Shown here: positions 28,201 to 37,829 of the stretch, one piece after another
How the letters are laid out: each line of letters starts with the position of its first letter
Numbering within the stretch: position 1 is the first letter of the stretch
NCBI RefSeq assembly: GCF_018599195.1
Contig: NZ_JAHFVK010000002.1
Location: 310,001-374,000, forward strand
From: Croceibacterium selenioxidans
Lineage (GTDB): Bacteria > Pseudomonadota > Alphaproteobacteria > Sphingomonadales > Sphingomonadaceae
Direction of reading: 5' to 3'
Length of the DNA stretch: 64,000 bases
Position numbers and translations under genes: made by a program
Notes under the pieces: model-generated
What the model saw: the letters and a program-made list of their open reading frames with translations, nothing else
The model's database searches: none
Told to the model about the DNA's origin: nothing

Positions 28201-31200
28201 CATCGCTGCTGGTCGTATCGAGCGCGCTCTGGATGGTGATGCGCTCGTCTGCGACAAGGCCGATGTCTCCACCGGCCGAGACGTCCGAGCCCGTAATCGT
28301 AATCGCGCGGCCTGACACCACGCCAAGATTGCCGCCCACGGCAAGCCTACTGCCCGCATGGGTGACCGACTGGCTCTCGCTCGCCCCATAGTTCTTCTTC
28401 GAGGTACGGAACGCGCTCTGCGTGTCTACACCATCGGCTGCCGCGCTCACGTTGACGTCACGGCCAGCCCGCAGCAAAGCGTCTCCATCGGCGGAGAAGG
28501 TGGTCGCTTCGAGGTTGACGTCGCGGCCCGCGATCAGCCGGGCATTGCCGCTAGCCTGGACGCTGCCACCTTGGTGGACTGTTGAGACTGTGCTCCGGCT
28601 AACGCCGCCATAGGTGGTCCAGGTGGTCGCGGTTCGTGATGCCGCAGCTTCGAGGTTCAGGTCGCGCCCTGCGGCCAGAGTGAAGTCGCCGCCGGTGATC
28701 GTCCCGGCCCGGTTGGTTAGATCGTTGGTAGCTGAAACCAACCCCTCGGCCCCCAGATCAAGGCGACCCGTATTGAGGATATCGTTGCCCAGAACGAGGG
28801 CGCTGGTGCTGGCTCGCACAACGCCGGTATTGGTAAGTGTATCGGCCGCGCGCAGGACTACGTCGGTGCCGGCGATGATGGCTCCGGCGCTGTTCATGTC
28901 GCGTGCGCTCACCTGGCTCAGGTAGACGCGTGGCGTGAGCACCGTTTGGGGCCCGCTGGGCGTTTGCACCGTCACTTCGACGAGCAAGACCATGTCGCTG
29001 GTCAGTGTCGCCATCTGCTCGGCCGTGAGACCCACCCCGAGCGCGAGATCGAACTCTTTGATGTAGACCGCACCAGCGTCCATCAGCGCGCGATACTGCG
29101 CCTCGTTGTCCGCGTGGCCTGCCAGCCGTCCGACACCGGCGCTGGCCACAAGCTGGTTGGAGATCAGCTGCTGCTCGAAAAGCGCGTCACCCATCCGTCG
29201 CTGAACGCGGGACGGGTCATAGCCGAGCCGGTCCAAGAAGTAGTCGCTCGAAAGGAAGTCTTCGCGATTGGTAAAGGCGGGATCGGTTTCCACCAAGTAG
29301 TTGGCCGAAGGATCGGCGTAGCCAAACAGTCCCCCCAGACTGAGCACCGGAAATCCACCGACGACGATGGACTGTCCAGTCAGTGCAGCAAGGGAGAAGC
29401 CGAATGGCTGCGCTTGGGCGGGTGTTAGCGGAACGCCCGAGACGATCGGGGTTACGAAGGCGCTATCAGTTCCCTCAACTCGCGCGATATTCGTAGTGCC
29501 GCCGATCGCATCGATGGAGAGCTCCAGGCCTCCGGTGACTGGCGCGGCCGCGTTGGCCGTTCCGATGCTGCCGCGATTTACGTCACGGGAACGCGCTGCG
29601 TAGTCGGCAGCCGTTCCCGCGTGCGCGCCGAGTTCGAGATTGTCAAAAGAGCGCGAGTTGATGTCTACAATGTCGCCGGCGGAGACCACGCCCGGGGCCA
29701 GGGCGAACTTTTCAGAGGTGACGATCTCTTTGCCCTGAACTGGAACGGCTACCGGGTCTGATCCTGGGCAAGATTCGATACAAACCAAGTAGGACCAACT
29801 CGGCTTGATGGTCGTAATTCGTTTTCCTACCAGGCCGATATTTTCAAATCCGTCACGGACCACATCATCAGTTGTGCTGTATACTTGACCGTCATTGAAT
29901 ACAAACTTCCCACCAGCAACAACACTTGAGTAGCGATTTAAGAATTTATCAGCATAAGCAACGATATCACCGCCCGCGACAATGCTGGCTTTTCCGCTGT
30001 CGTTCGTAATAACTGATTCAGTTATGCTGACTTGGGCGCTCGCATCAGTGAGGACCACGTCAAGAAATGGATTTTCCGAATTTGGTGGGTCGTCAGGGTT
30101 AAGTGGCACCTCATCGCCGGTTATGGTCTTGGACTCGATGACCTCCGTCTCCCATGCGAGACTGGTCCGCTCGTTAATGATCGATCCGGCCACAATCTCG
30201 ATGGATCCCTGGGCCTGAATCGTCGACGAGCCGTTGACGAGCGACGCCACCGATCCGCTGCTCCCAAGGCCGCCGATGTAGAGATCGCCCGACGAATAGA
30301 TCCAGGCGCCACCAAGATTTTCGATCGCACCCGCACTTTGGAGCGCGAGCAATCCCGAACGCGTGGCGATGATGGCGTCCTTGCCCTCGTTCAGAATCGA
30401 GCGCGCACCGTTAAGTCCCACGGTATCGCCGTAAATGCGCGCATGGTTAGCTAAGTTCTCGGCGTTAAGCGTGACTTCGCCCGCGTTGATCAGGCCCCGG
30501 TTGAGCAGGTCGGCCGAAGCGTCGAGCCACACGACATTGCCCGCGATCGTCCCGGCAGCTTCGTTCGTGAGGTGGCCGCCGGCGAGTATGAGTACGCCAG
30601 TGCCGCCCTCCAGATAGCCGCGGTTGATGAAGTCGTGCCCGGCCTTCACGGTCAGCAGACCGGTCACTGCTCGGTCGGGGCCCTCATAGATAAAATCGCT
30701 TGTCGGCCTGAGCGTGAGGTCACGGCCGGTGACTAGGTCGCCCAAAACCGCGTTGATGAAGCCAAGCGAAAGATGTTCGCCCGCGGCGAAGGTACCCGCT
30801 TCGTTGTCGAGCAAGGCGGCGTCTGCCACCAGTTCCCGCTCGGAGGCGATGCTGCCGCGATTGGTCAGCGGGCCGCTGGTGGAAAGGCTGGCGTCTCTAT
30901 CGGCCCAAACCACTCCGTCGACGGCGTTTGTGAACGTGGCGCTGGCAACGGCCAAGTCGCGGCCGGCCGCGATCGTGCCTTGGCCGTTATCGATAGTGGT
31001 GCCGATCAGCGTGACATCGCCGTCGCCGCCCAGAGTTCCCCGGTCGTTGAGAAGCGTCGTGCCGGAAAACGTCAGGCCGCCTGCTCCCGAGACGATCTGG
31101 CCCGAGCGATTGTCGAGATCGGTTACGGCAATAGCAAGCGCGCCATCGCTGCCGATCTCGCCACCGGTATTGATCAGGCTCGTACCGGCAAGTCTAACGT

Positions 31201-34200
31201 CCGAACCGTAGACGGAACCGCCGTTGACCAGCGAGCCGACATCAAGAAAGATTGCCTGACCCAGGATCGACCCCTGATTGCTGAGGGTCGCCGCATTGAA
31301 CGTAAGGGCGCCTTGCGAACCGATCGTTCCGGTGCCGTTGGCCAGCGTCGCAGCGCGCCCGGAAAGACCGGGGATAGTAAGACCGGAGCCGCCCCGCGCG
31401 ACGATCGAACCGCTGGCGTTGTCGACGGCATCGGCGCGGAGGGTCAGGCTGGCGAGACTGTCGATCGTGCCTGCGTCATTGGCGAGGCTACCCGCGATCA
31501 GGGCAAGGTTCCGGTCGGATTGGACTACGCCCGCCAGATTGGAAAGCGCGCCCGAAACAGTGATGTTCGCGCCCTGCGCCGCCGAGATCTGTCCGCCATC
31601 GTTGCGCAAACTGGCCGCGCTTACCTCAAGCGTGCCATTGGTGGCGATGAGACCGGCGACGCTGTTGTCCACCTGATCTGTGACCTGCAGCGAAAGGACG
31701 CCTGCACCACTGTGCGTCACGCGTCCGCCCCGGTTGGCTAGCGACCCTGCGGTAAGCGTCACGCCGCCCGTCGCGAATACCTCGCCCCCGGCATTGTCGA
31801 AGACCTCGCCGACCTTCCCGGTAAGCCAGCCCAGAGACTGGAGCGTGCCGCCCCGATTGAAGAAGGTGCCGGTGTCGAGGGTGACGCTGCCGCCCTGCGC
31901 TGCGCCGTCGGAGAGGTCGATAACATCGGCCGAGAGAACAAGGGCGCCCGGGGTGAGAAGCAGGCCACCAGTACCGCTGCTCAAGGTGCCGTTATCGGCT
32001 GCCATCGTGATGCTTGCGCCATCGACGGTGGCTCCGCCGAGCGCCAGATTTGCTGAGCGAGCTCTGACGGCAAGCGTTCCCCCGGCGGTCAATCGAGTTT
32101 CGCCATCCAGGCTGAACGACGTGGCCGTTGCAGTTACGTCACCCGTCGAACCGATAAGCCCTGCTGATGCCGATACCGCGCCGGCAACGTCAAGCACCAG
32201 GTTCGCGCCGGCCCCCGTTGCCAGAAGCGAGCCGTTTGAGCCGCTGAGCGACCCCAATCGGGCATCGAGTCGCCCGGTTGTCTCGATCGCTCCGCCCGAG
32301 TTGGAAACGGCGCCAGCGTTAAGTACCAAGCCATTGCCGGAGACGATGAAGCCGCCATCGTTCGCAAGGTCGCCCAAGATGTCGATCGTCGCTCCCGAAG
32401 CGACCGTCATTTGCCCCTTGGCGCTATCGAGGCGGCTTCCAGTCAGCCTCAACGTGCCGTTGGTGGCGATTTGTCCGGCCGAATCATCTATCGCTCCGGC
32501 ACTCGTGAGGCTCATCAATCCGGCACCGCCATGAAGGATGGCGCCCTGCCGACCGATGATCGTGCTGGCACTGAGGGTAAAGTTCCGACCTCCGGCGAAG
32601 ATCTCACCCCCGGAATAGTCGAGCACGCCGCTTGTCGTCAGTGCGAAGTCGCCATCACCGGTCTGACTAATTCTGGACCGGCGAAGCGAAAGTACCGAGC
32701 TGTTGAGGATGATGTTGTCGGCCTTCACCGAGCCGTCATCGAGCTCGATCGCGTGAGCGGCCAGGCGGGCGGTTCGCTCGCTTATAAAATCGCTGCCGAT
32801 AGCTTGAAGCGAGCCTGCGACAATGACACTCAGGTCACCGGCACTGACAAAAAGCGAACCTGTGCCAACGAAGATGTCCTGATTGGTCGCGCGCAGATCG
32901 AGCGCCCCCAGCGCGGTCATTTCGGAGCGGCCAAGCGAGATGGAGGCCGCCGCCAGCGACACATCGCCATTACCGCCGATGCGCAGGGAACCGCCGGCGA
33001 GTGCGCCGCGACTGGAGAGGGTCAGAGGCCCAGAGCCGAGCGCGAGCAATTCGGTATCGCCAAGATCGATCGTTCCGGCGCTGAGCGTGAGGGCCGTCTC
33101 CGCCTGAAGCGATCCGCTCTGCGCCAGGAACGAGCCACCATCGACCAGCAGGCTGCCGCCCGAACGGATCTGTCCTTTGGTCGAGAGCGCTCCGGCAACG
33201 CGAAGCGATTGGTCCTTGCCGCTGTAGAGCGTGCCGGCGTTGTCGAGGCTCGCCGCGGAAATCGTGAGCGCACCGTTGCCGGCAATGATGCCGCTGCTGA
33301 TCAGCGAGCCGTCGATCTTGGCGGTGGCCGTACCGGCTCCGGCATGGGTGATGTCCCCGGTATTGGTCAGAGAACCGGCGCGAATGACAAGATTGGTGCT
33401 GTTGGACTGAACCGAACCGCCATTGGCGAAGGTTCCGCCCGCACTCAGCGACGCCGTTCCCTCCCCATGCCCGGCGAGGATCGTTCCCGCATTCACCAGA
33501 TCCTGAGCGACCGTCCCCGTGATGCGCCCGCCAGCCAAAGCGCCATCGATATCGATCGACAGGTTAGCCGCACCGATGGCCAGGGCGCCGCCGGCCTCGA
33601 TCGCCCCATCGACCACCGTGACGTTACGCCCGGCCACCAGATTGAGAGCCCCACCGCCCGCCACCAGCGCCCCGTTCGTCAGACGAACATCGCTCGCGAC
33701 TGCCACCTCGAGCGCACTGGCGGCCGTAACGCTCGCGCGGGCCCCGTCGAGCCCAAGGTCCGACGCAGCAAGGCGCACGTCGCCGTTGCCGCCGATCAGG
33801 CCATCGGTGCCGGTGATGGCGCCGGCCAGATCAAGCCGCAGCGTCTCGGTGCCAAGGGCCTGGATGGCGCCCTTCGTGTTGGCGAGACTGCCGCCCGCAA
33901 GCGTCAGGGCACCCGCCGACTGGAACACCCCGCCCGTATTGACGACCGCCCCGCCTCGAACTTCAAGGCCGGTGTCTGCACCGACAAGGCCGTAACTGTT
34001 ATCGAGGGTTCCGGCGCTGATAGCGACGCTGGAACCGCTAAGGATGCCCCGATTGACGAGGCTGTCCCGCGCCGTCAGGTCAAGAACACTGGCGCTGCGC
34101 GCCTCTCCGCTGACATCTATACGGTGCGCAGAGGCCGTCAGTCGATCACCCTGAACACGGCCATCGATGACGATTGCCTCGCCGCTCAGAGCCAGAGAGT

Positions 34201-35401
34201 CGTGGGCCAGGATCTGCCCGCCCAGCGATAGCAGTCCGGTGCTGGTAAGCGTGAGACTACCCGACTGGCCGATCCTGCCATCCCGGCCCAGGCCCGCCCC
34301 CAAGATTCCGTTCGTGTCGATATGTCCCGATGCAACCGAAACATCGCCGCCACTGGCAAGGAGACCCGACCCCGTGAGGCCCCCACTGGTCACGGATACC
34401 GCGCCAGCGGCGTAGAGCTGCCCCACCACATCAACGCTGCCGGTCGTCTTGAGGGCGGCGACCGTGTTGGCTGTTACCGTTCCGCCAATACGGATTTGTC
34501 CATCGGCCGTCAGCGCGAAACCCTGTTCGAGGGTCGCCAGCGTGCCATCGACGTTCACCCCGAGCCCGGCCTCGGTCCCGATCAGCCGGATCGAGCGGGC
34601 GTACATGCCGCCGAGCGCACCAACATCAATCGCAAAGGCAGGTGCCGTCTCGACCGCGCCGCGCCGCGCGGTCACGACGATCGGATCGTCCGGCCCGCCC
34701 GCTGCGACATTGCCTGCGCCCGCGCTGGCTTCGATCCGATCGGCCCAGATACCCGCGTTGATGTTGAGAGCCCGGGTAAATAGATCGAGGCGCGCGCCTG
34801 AGGCATCGAGTCCTTTGCCGCCAACAGTGATAGCTCCGCCATCCACCGCGTATCCCGTCGCGCTCCCGTCCGGCCCGAACACGGCCCTGCCGGTAGTCAG
34901 CGTCGCCCGAGGCGTATTGATGAAGCCGCAGCCCTTGCAGAGGATGCCATTCGCGTTGGCGAGGACGACCTGCGCCGCCGGCCCGGCGACTTCAATGTAA
35001 CCGAGGAGCCGTGAGGGATTGGTGCTCACCACCTCGTTGAGGATGACTCGCGCGGAGCCCGAACTCTTCAGGTTGCTGTTGCCGTCGATGTATCCGCCAA
35101 GGTCGGTAGTAACGATCTGGCCGCTGTTGTTGAGGATTAGCCCGCGGGCATCGACGTTGAAGTCACGATAGGTGTTGTAGCTGACGCGCCCCCGGTTCGG
35201 TGTCCTGATCTTGACCACCGGCGTGCCGTTCGCCGACATGTCTAGCGAAGGGGCATCCGGCCCTCCGGGGACGACTTGCGCGGCAACAGGTGCCGCGGCC
35301 AGAGAGCCGGCCAGGCTGGTATAGAGCAGGTGCCGGGTGATCGCCGCCAGCGACGAGGACGCTCCAAACCGATGCCGCGCTTGCTGCCCTGTGCTGCTCA
35401 T
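24938..35401 (-). CDS. CdiA/FhaB-type two-partner secreted effector, 3487 residues
   Basis: This is the exoprotein of a two-partner/contact-dependent inhibition system. Residues 1-42 form the signal peptide. The TPS secretion domain follows (about 43-250), with GNSNLKS, the VLANANGILCKGCGFINTPRA core and its CxxC. A long beta-helix of FHA repeats runs to about 1800; a region with a Cys pair (VCIESCPG) and the secretion-arrest/receptor part come next. A second block of Ser/Gly-rich FHA repeats covers about 2150-2950, and a helical segment leads to the C-terminal nuclease-like toxin (from about 3396). Residues 3228-3236 read EEIVVSAQR, like a TonB box. No VENN motif was seen. The ATG overlaps the stop of the upstream gene (ATGA). 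Confidence 0.93.
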   Translation of the reverse strand: MSSTGQQARHRFGASSSLAAITRHLLYTSLAGSLAAAPVAAQVVPGGPDAPSLDMSANGTPVVKIRTPNRGRVSYNTYRDFNVDARGLILNNSGQIVTTDLGGYIDGNSNLKSSGSARVILNEVVSTNPSRLLGYIEVAGPAAQVVLANANGILCKGCGFINTPRATLTTGRAVFGPDGSATGYAVDGGAITVGGKGLDASGARLDLFTRALNINAGIWADRIEASAGAGNVAAGGPDDPIVVTARRGAVETAPAFAIDVGALGGMYARSIRLIGTEAGLGVNVDGTLATLEQGFALTADGQIRIGGTVTANTVAALKTTGSVDVVGQLYAAGAVSVTSGGLTGSGLLASGGDVSVASGHIDTNGILGAGLGRDGRIGQSGSLTLTSTGLLSLGGQILAHDSLALSGEAIVIDGRVQGDRLTASAHRIDVSGEARSASVLDLTARDSLVNRGILSGSSVAISAGTLDNSYGLVGADTGLEVRGGAVVNTGGVFQSAGALTLAGGSLANTKGAIQALGTETLRLDLAGAITGTDGLIGGNGDVRLAASDLGLDGARASVTAASALEVAVASDVRLTNGALVAGGGALNLVAGRNVTVVDGAIEAGGALAIGAANLSIDIDGALAGGRITGTVAQDLVNAGTILAGHGEGTASLSAGGTFANGGSVQSNSTNLVIRAGSLTNTGDITHAGAGTATAKIDGSLISSGIIAGNGALTISAASLDNAGTLYSGKDQSLRVAGALSTKGQIRSGGSLLVDGGSFLAQSGSLQAETALTLSAGTIDLGDTELLALGSGPLTLSSRGALAGGSLRIGGNGDVSLAAASISLGRSEMTALGALDLRATNQDIFVGTGSLFVSAGDLSVIVAGSLQAIGSDFISERTARLAAHAIELDDGSVKADNIILNSSVLSLRRSRISQTGDGDFALTTSGVLDYSGGEIFAGGRNFTLSASTIIGRQGAILHGGAGLMSLTSAGAIDDSAGQIATNGTLRLTGSRLDSAKGQMTVASGATIDILGDLANDGGFIVSGNGLVLNAGAVSNSGGAIETTGRLDARLGSLSGSNGSLLATGAGANLVLDVAGAVSASAGLIGSTGDVTATATSFSLDGETRLTAGGTLAVRARSANLALGGATVDGASITMAADNGTLSSGTGGLLLTPGALVLSADVIDLSDGAAQGGSVTLDTGTFFNRGGTLQSLGWLTGKVGEVFDNAGGEVFATGGVTLTAGSLANRGGRVTHSGAGVLSLQVTDQVDNSVAGLIATNGTLEVSAASLRNDGGQISAAQGANITVSGALSNLAGVVQSDRNLALIAGSLANDAGTIDSLASLTLRADAVDNASGSIVARGGSGLTIPGLSGRAATLANGTGTIGSQGALTFNAATLSNQGSILGQAIFLDVGSLVNGGSVYGSDVRLAGTSLINTGGEIGSDGALAIAVTDLDNRSGQIVSGAGGLTFSGTTLLNDRGTLGGDGDVTLIGTTIDNGQGTIAAGRDLAVASATFTNAVDGVVWADRDASLSTSGPLTNRGSIASERELVADAALLDNEAGTFAAGEHLSLGFINAVLGDLVTGRDLTLRPTSDFIYEGPDRAVTGLLTVKAGHDFINRGYLEGGTGVLILAGGHLTNEAAGTIAGNVVWLDASADLLNRGLINAGEVTLNAENLANHARIYGDTVGLNGARSILNEGKDAIIATRSGLLALQSAGAIENLGGAWIYSSGDLYIGGLGSSGSVASLVNGSSTIQAQGSIEIVAGSIINERTSLAWETEVIESKTITGDEVPLNPDDPPNSENPFLDVVLTDASAQVSITESVITNDSGKASIVAGGDIVAYADKFLNRYSSVVAGGKFVFNDGQVYSTTDDVVRDGFENIGLVGKRITTIKPSWSYLVCIESCPGSDPVAVPVQGKEIVTSEKFALAPGVVSAGDIVDINSRSFDNLELGAHAGTAADYAARSRDVNRGSIGTANAAAPVTGGLELSIDAIGGTTNIARVEGTDSAFVTPIVSGVPLTPAQAQPFGFSLAALTGQSIVVGGFPVLSLGGLFGYADPSANYLVETDPAFTNREDFLSSDYFLDRLGYDPSRVQRRMGDALFEQQLISNQLVASAGVGRLAGHADNEAQYRALMDAGAVYIKEFDLALGVGLTAEQMATLTSDMVLLVEVTVQTPSGPQTVLTPRVYLSQVSARDMNSAGAIIAGTDVVLRAADTLTNTGVVRASTSALVLGNDILNTGRLDLGAEGLVSATNDLTNRAGTITGGDFTLAAGRDLNLEAAASRTATTWTTYGGVSRSTVSTVHQGGSVQASGNARLIAGRDVNLEATTFSADGDALLRAGRDVNVSAAADGVDTQSAFRTSKKNYGASESQSVTHAGSRLAVGGNLGVVSGRAITITGSDVSAGGDIGLVADERITIQSALDTTSSDAAGRQGKTRYSTSSESRTNVLSGITAGGDLAISTSGALTVRGGEVVASGALTAHAGTIRIEGVTDSARLVSDQVTKKSGMLSSTKTTTHYEGTDQEVVSSTLSGDTVRLRSTGDTTILGSNVVGTGHVSVVAGGTLTVGAMAAQDHEAQSARVKKSGLSVGGGGLFLGAANNRNESTVDSVTHKGSLVGSATGNATLVADGVLTVSGSQVVSPGKTTLAGERVIIEHVTDTVDTTNASKSSSFGLSITPYENVSGAVNSAAGLPGRISDGAAGGAAQSVLTAGSEALQTVDRVLGAVTNAAGVLASIGFSKSQSTTETDSELVSGSTISGGNVNLIADSDIKVIGSDVAASNDLFVDAGRDLIVESAANRFASESHSSSSGASLGVSVGVGLAGGVTSSVSAGFSNSKGQSASEIETQRNATLSAGGTLSLSSGRDTVLSGALAQGHDVNVSVGGDLTVESRQDTSSHDSTSRGISAGLSLGSAQSGPNNASGAAYTTQFGVSLGASGSHGSGSAAVVTGQTGLIAHGGSLNADVAGTTTVKGGVITALDEAGKDSGRLTLDTGKLLVTDIADSAKSKDISVGVSVNVNDPSERGLAGANSPVIDSSYASSAFEQETRGTIGQGSITVAASEESNPLDAINRDVTQAQFVTKDEQSGFTIYASESAAREVAALVSSEKDSVTIGVAEQLGRNPLGAADDVIAEAASLSDDQRKSGAFETLVDRVDSLLPSYEARQREDIIEDARLKIIEGGFSEEQADAAVAAMEESGLFAAAAELNAGLTRDGNQFELSPERKDKVKQAFEEYAAVGDDSPDAQAALRNRLEEISAEEIVVSAQRLSKDGRTASLAVDVLEKTGSAYNNAPAWVKDAVGLGSTALGGIGGIVKSTVGEVTGINGLIEMGKEHVVVGGDALLRDDAFGQVFGENQYKSGDNPTYNQTTGIDLIGSTVLSAVLGGVTNKGSEGRPTWRQSERDVLEETGGAGQQSFKDQNSVSGGTKGSVKIDCAVGNCAIEVKNYDLSRPGGQSSLVREAGKSINKQADHIPEGMDQKLSIDIRGQVVTEAQKEAIVDGVIHRTNGRLSPADIRFVD

Positions 35402-36123
35402 GACTTACGTCCCTTTGCTTTCGATGTCGTGGGAGTGCGGCGACGTTTCCCGTGCCACCTGCGCCGATTCTTCTTCGGCGTTACCTCTGGCGATGGAGAG
35501 GCCGCGTCGTTCGGCGGCTGAACTTCATCGATGTCGCCCAGAATGCCCTTGATGGCGTTCACCGCCGAGCGAAGGCTCGTGCGTTTCTCGTCAGCCAATT
35601 GCAGGAACACTTCATGCAGTGGCCAAAGCTGCCACCACAGCCTGTCGCAGGGATTGAGACTGTCTACCGGATACCAGGCGCGCGGCAGCCCGCCGCGGCC
35701 CCGCAACTCGACCTCGTATTTTTCCTGGTGGTGCCGCAAGCGGCAGCAACGCAGGAAACGAGCCGGGCTGTTCTCCAAGTTCTGCGGATTGGGGGCCGAG
35801 GCGTTGAAGGAAACCAGGACGATTTCCTGCATCGCCGCGACTTGTTCGCGGAGCTCGGTCAACACCTCGAGCTGCCAGTCGGTCCGGTATTTGACCTCGA
35901 CCAGCTGCTTGGATTGTTCATCACCTGCCGTGACCACAAAATCGGGCAGCTTGCGGATCGCGGCCGGATAGGCGAGCGCGCGATAGTGTTCCAGGGGGTG
36001 GCGGTTGAGGCCCGGTATCAACTTCTCGATGCCAAAGTCGGTCACACGATAGCCGGCATCTTCGAGCACCGCGCGCACGATGCCTTCGCTCATTTCCTTC
36101 TTGAGCCGATTGCTGAAATCCAT
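35398..36123 (-). CDS. PD-(D/E)XK nuclease-like protein encoded between cdiB and cdiA
   Basis: The 241-residue cytosolic protein (no signal peptide) has an N-terminal helix with Glu13, then LPDFVVTAG with Pro60-Asp61 and QLVEVKYR with Glu76 and Lys78: the spacing of a PD-(D/E)XK nuclease core. A helix with a TELREQVAAMQEIVLVSF pattern follows, and the tail (about 217-241) is strongly basic, KKNRRRWHGKRRR. It starts 2 bases after the tpsB stop and its stop overlaps the cdiA start, so it is an integral part of the operon. I know of no named CDI gene of this kind. It might be a nuclease, or a catalytically dead nucleic-acid-binding regulator. Confidence 0.75.
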   Translation of the reverse strand: MDFSNRLKKEMSEGIVRAVLEDAGYRVTDFGIEKLIPGLNRHPLEHYRALAYPAAIRKLPDFVVTAGDEQSKQLVEVKYRTDWQLEVLTELREQVAAMQEIVLVSFNASAPNPQNLENSPARFLRCCRLRHHQEKYEVELRGRGGLPRAWYPVDSLNPCDRLWWQLWPLHEVFLQLADEKRTSLRSAVNAIKGILGDIDEVQPPNDAASPSPEVTPKKNRRRWHGKRRRTPTTSKAKGRKS

Positions 36124-36125
36124 CG

Positions 36126-37829
36126 CTAGAATCCCATCGCCGCCGAGACGCCGAACCGAGCCCGGCGGCGGTCGCTGATGTTCTTCCCGAAAGCCGGACG
36201 GGCGGCGAAGGCGTCGAGACTGAACGGTCCCCGGCCGGTCCTGAGGCCCAGACCCAGGCCGCCGCGCACGCCCGAGCCTTTGTGGACCGCCCCGGCATCG
36301 AACAAGGCATAAGGCCTGAACTGGTCGGCGATCCGCAAGCCAAGTTCCTGACGGACGAACCAGCCACTTCGGCCCAGTTCGGCCGTGTCGCTGTCGAGCC
36401 CTCGGACAGTGTAGGGACCACCAACCGAAATCGTGTCCGATCCGTAAAGGTTGCGGTGGCTGAACTGCCCGTGGAAGTCCGCTCGCCAGCTTTCCAGCAC
36501 ACCCGCGCGAAGCGGGACTGTCAGGCCAAAATCGGCGCTGAAAATTCGATAACGGGCGGTCGGCAGCGCCTGGGGCCGATCTGCGGTTTCCTCCTGCGCG
36601 CCGAACCAGTCGGTCCCGACCCTCAGCGAGATCATGCTGTCTAGCCGTGCTAGTCCCAAGCTCCGCCGGTCGCTCAGAGCCAGTTCGATGTCGGACAAGT
36701 CCTGCCGCTGGATGCCGATCTCGATATCGTCGATGAAGTTGCGCCCCCAACGCCGCGAGAGCGTCAACCTGGCTGCCGACTTCGACACCTGATCGCGATG
36801 GATCACGCGTTCGCCATAGGCCGACAGGGCACTCAGCTTGCCGCGCGTCTCGAAAGAAGCCACCTCGCCAATCACCCGCTGGCCGTGGCGGTTGGCCGAA
36901 GCACTCGCGCCTAAGGTCCACCATCCCGCGGGAACCGAGACGCTCGCAGAGCTTCCCTTGCTGTTTGCTGGAATGCCCGGTGCCTTAACGCGCTGGTTGT
37001 AGGACAGGCTGACGACTTCGGAAAAGCCCAGCAACCCCATCACGGCGAGCTGCCCCGATCCCTGCCAACGCCCAACCGTCGGGCCGGCAAAGTTGTTGAT
37101 CGAAAACGAGGCCGAAAACGGATTCGCCCGGCCCAGCGTGACGTCAAGGACCGTATCACCCGGCCCCTCGCCAGGCGTCATGTCGACATTGACCTCGCGG
37201 CCCGGCACGCGGCGAAGCTGCTCCAGACCTTGTTCGAGCCCACGCAGGGTGATCAAATCCCCCGCATCGATCGGAGATGCCGCCTCCCAGGTCCGCGCCC
37301 CGTCCTGGCCATTGGTCCGCACACCGCTCGCCACGCCCGGCACGACGACCACCTTGAGCGTCCCACGGGCAAAGTCCTGCTCCGGCAGGCCGGCCCGCGT
37401 GGTCACCAGCCCGCGATCGAGAAACGCGGCCTGCAGGCTCTTGAGTATATGATCGAGGCCAGCGGCACCGACACAGCGGCCCCGATATTGATCAAGGTGC
37501 CGCGCCACCCAGCGCAGGCCGCGCCGCTCGGCCCCTTCGATCTCCAGCCGCTCGATCACGAAGCAGGGGTGCTCTTCGGGAAACGGACCCAGCACCGGCT
37601 TGCCTGGTTCTGGCAAACTGACCTCTGGCTCCTGCTCGCGCGCCGCCCGTTCCTGCGCCTGGCGTTCCGCTTCGAGCCGCGCGCGCTCCCTCGCAAGAAC
37701 CTCGCCGGTCTGCGCCGTGGCTGGCTGCGCGAAAGCAGCCACGCCCGCCAGGCCGACAACAGTCAGAAGACCATATCGCGCAAGCGATATCACCTCCCGC
37801 AAGAACTTGCGGCGAGCAGGCGCCCCCAA
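36126..37829 (-). CDS. TpsB/CdiB (ShlB/FhaC/HecB family) outer-membrane transporter
   Basis: The 567-residue protein is the outer-membrane partner that exports CdiA. It has a signal peptide, a Glu/Arg/Ala-rich linker, two POTRA domains (from about 85: PCFVIERLEIEGA; then GTLKVVVVPG), and a beta-barrel from about 240 with the family motif YTVRGLDSD near 460 and a C-terminal Phe typical of barrel proteins. The start is TTG at 37829, supported by GGAGGAC 7 bases before it; no ATG fits. It heads the minus-strand operon, followed 2 bases later by the PD-(D/E)XK-like gene. It probably serves CdiA only. Confidence 0.93.
   Translation of the reverse strand: MGAPARRKFLREVISLARYGLLTVVGLAGVAAFAQPATAQTGEVLARERARLEAERQAQERAAREQEPEVSLPEPGKPVLGPFPEEHPCFVIERLEIEGAERRGLRWVARHLDQYRGRCVGAAGLDHILKSLQAAFLDRGLVTTRAGLPEQDFARGTLKVVVVPGVASGVRTNGQDGARTWEAASPIDAGDLITLRGLEQGLEQLRRVPGREVNVDMTPGEGPGDTVLDVTLGRANPFSASFSINNFAGPTVGRWQGSGQLAVMGLLGFSEVVSLSYNQRVKAPGIPANSKGSSASVSVPAGWWTLGASASANRHGQRVIGEVASFETRGKLSALSAYGERVIHRDQVSKSAARLTLSRRWGRNFIDDIEIGIQRQDLSDIELALSDRRSLGLARLDSMISLRVGTDWFGAQEETADRPQALPTARYRIFSADFGLTVPLRAGVLESWRADFHGQFSHRNLYGSDTISVGGPYTVRGLDSDTAELGRSGWFVRQELGLRIADQFRPYALFDAGAVHKGSGVRGGLGLGLRTGRGPFSLDAFAARPAFGKNISDRRRARFGVSAAMGF

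Noticed and set aside
25133-35000. Many long plus-strand open frames opposite cdiA (for example 30773-31741 and 32411-34231)
   Set aside because: GC-rich repeats give open frames on the opposite strand. Their products have skewed composition and no domain pattern.
35398-36924. A 508-residue version of the PD-(D/E)XK-like gene
   Set aside because: The first about 267 residues overlap the tpsB gene in another frame and are Arg/Gly-rich; the true start is at 36123.
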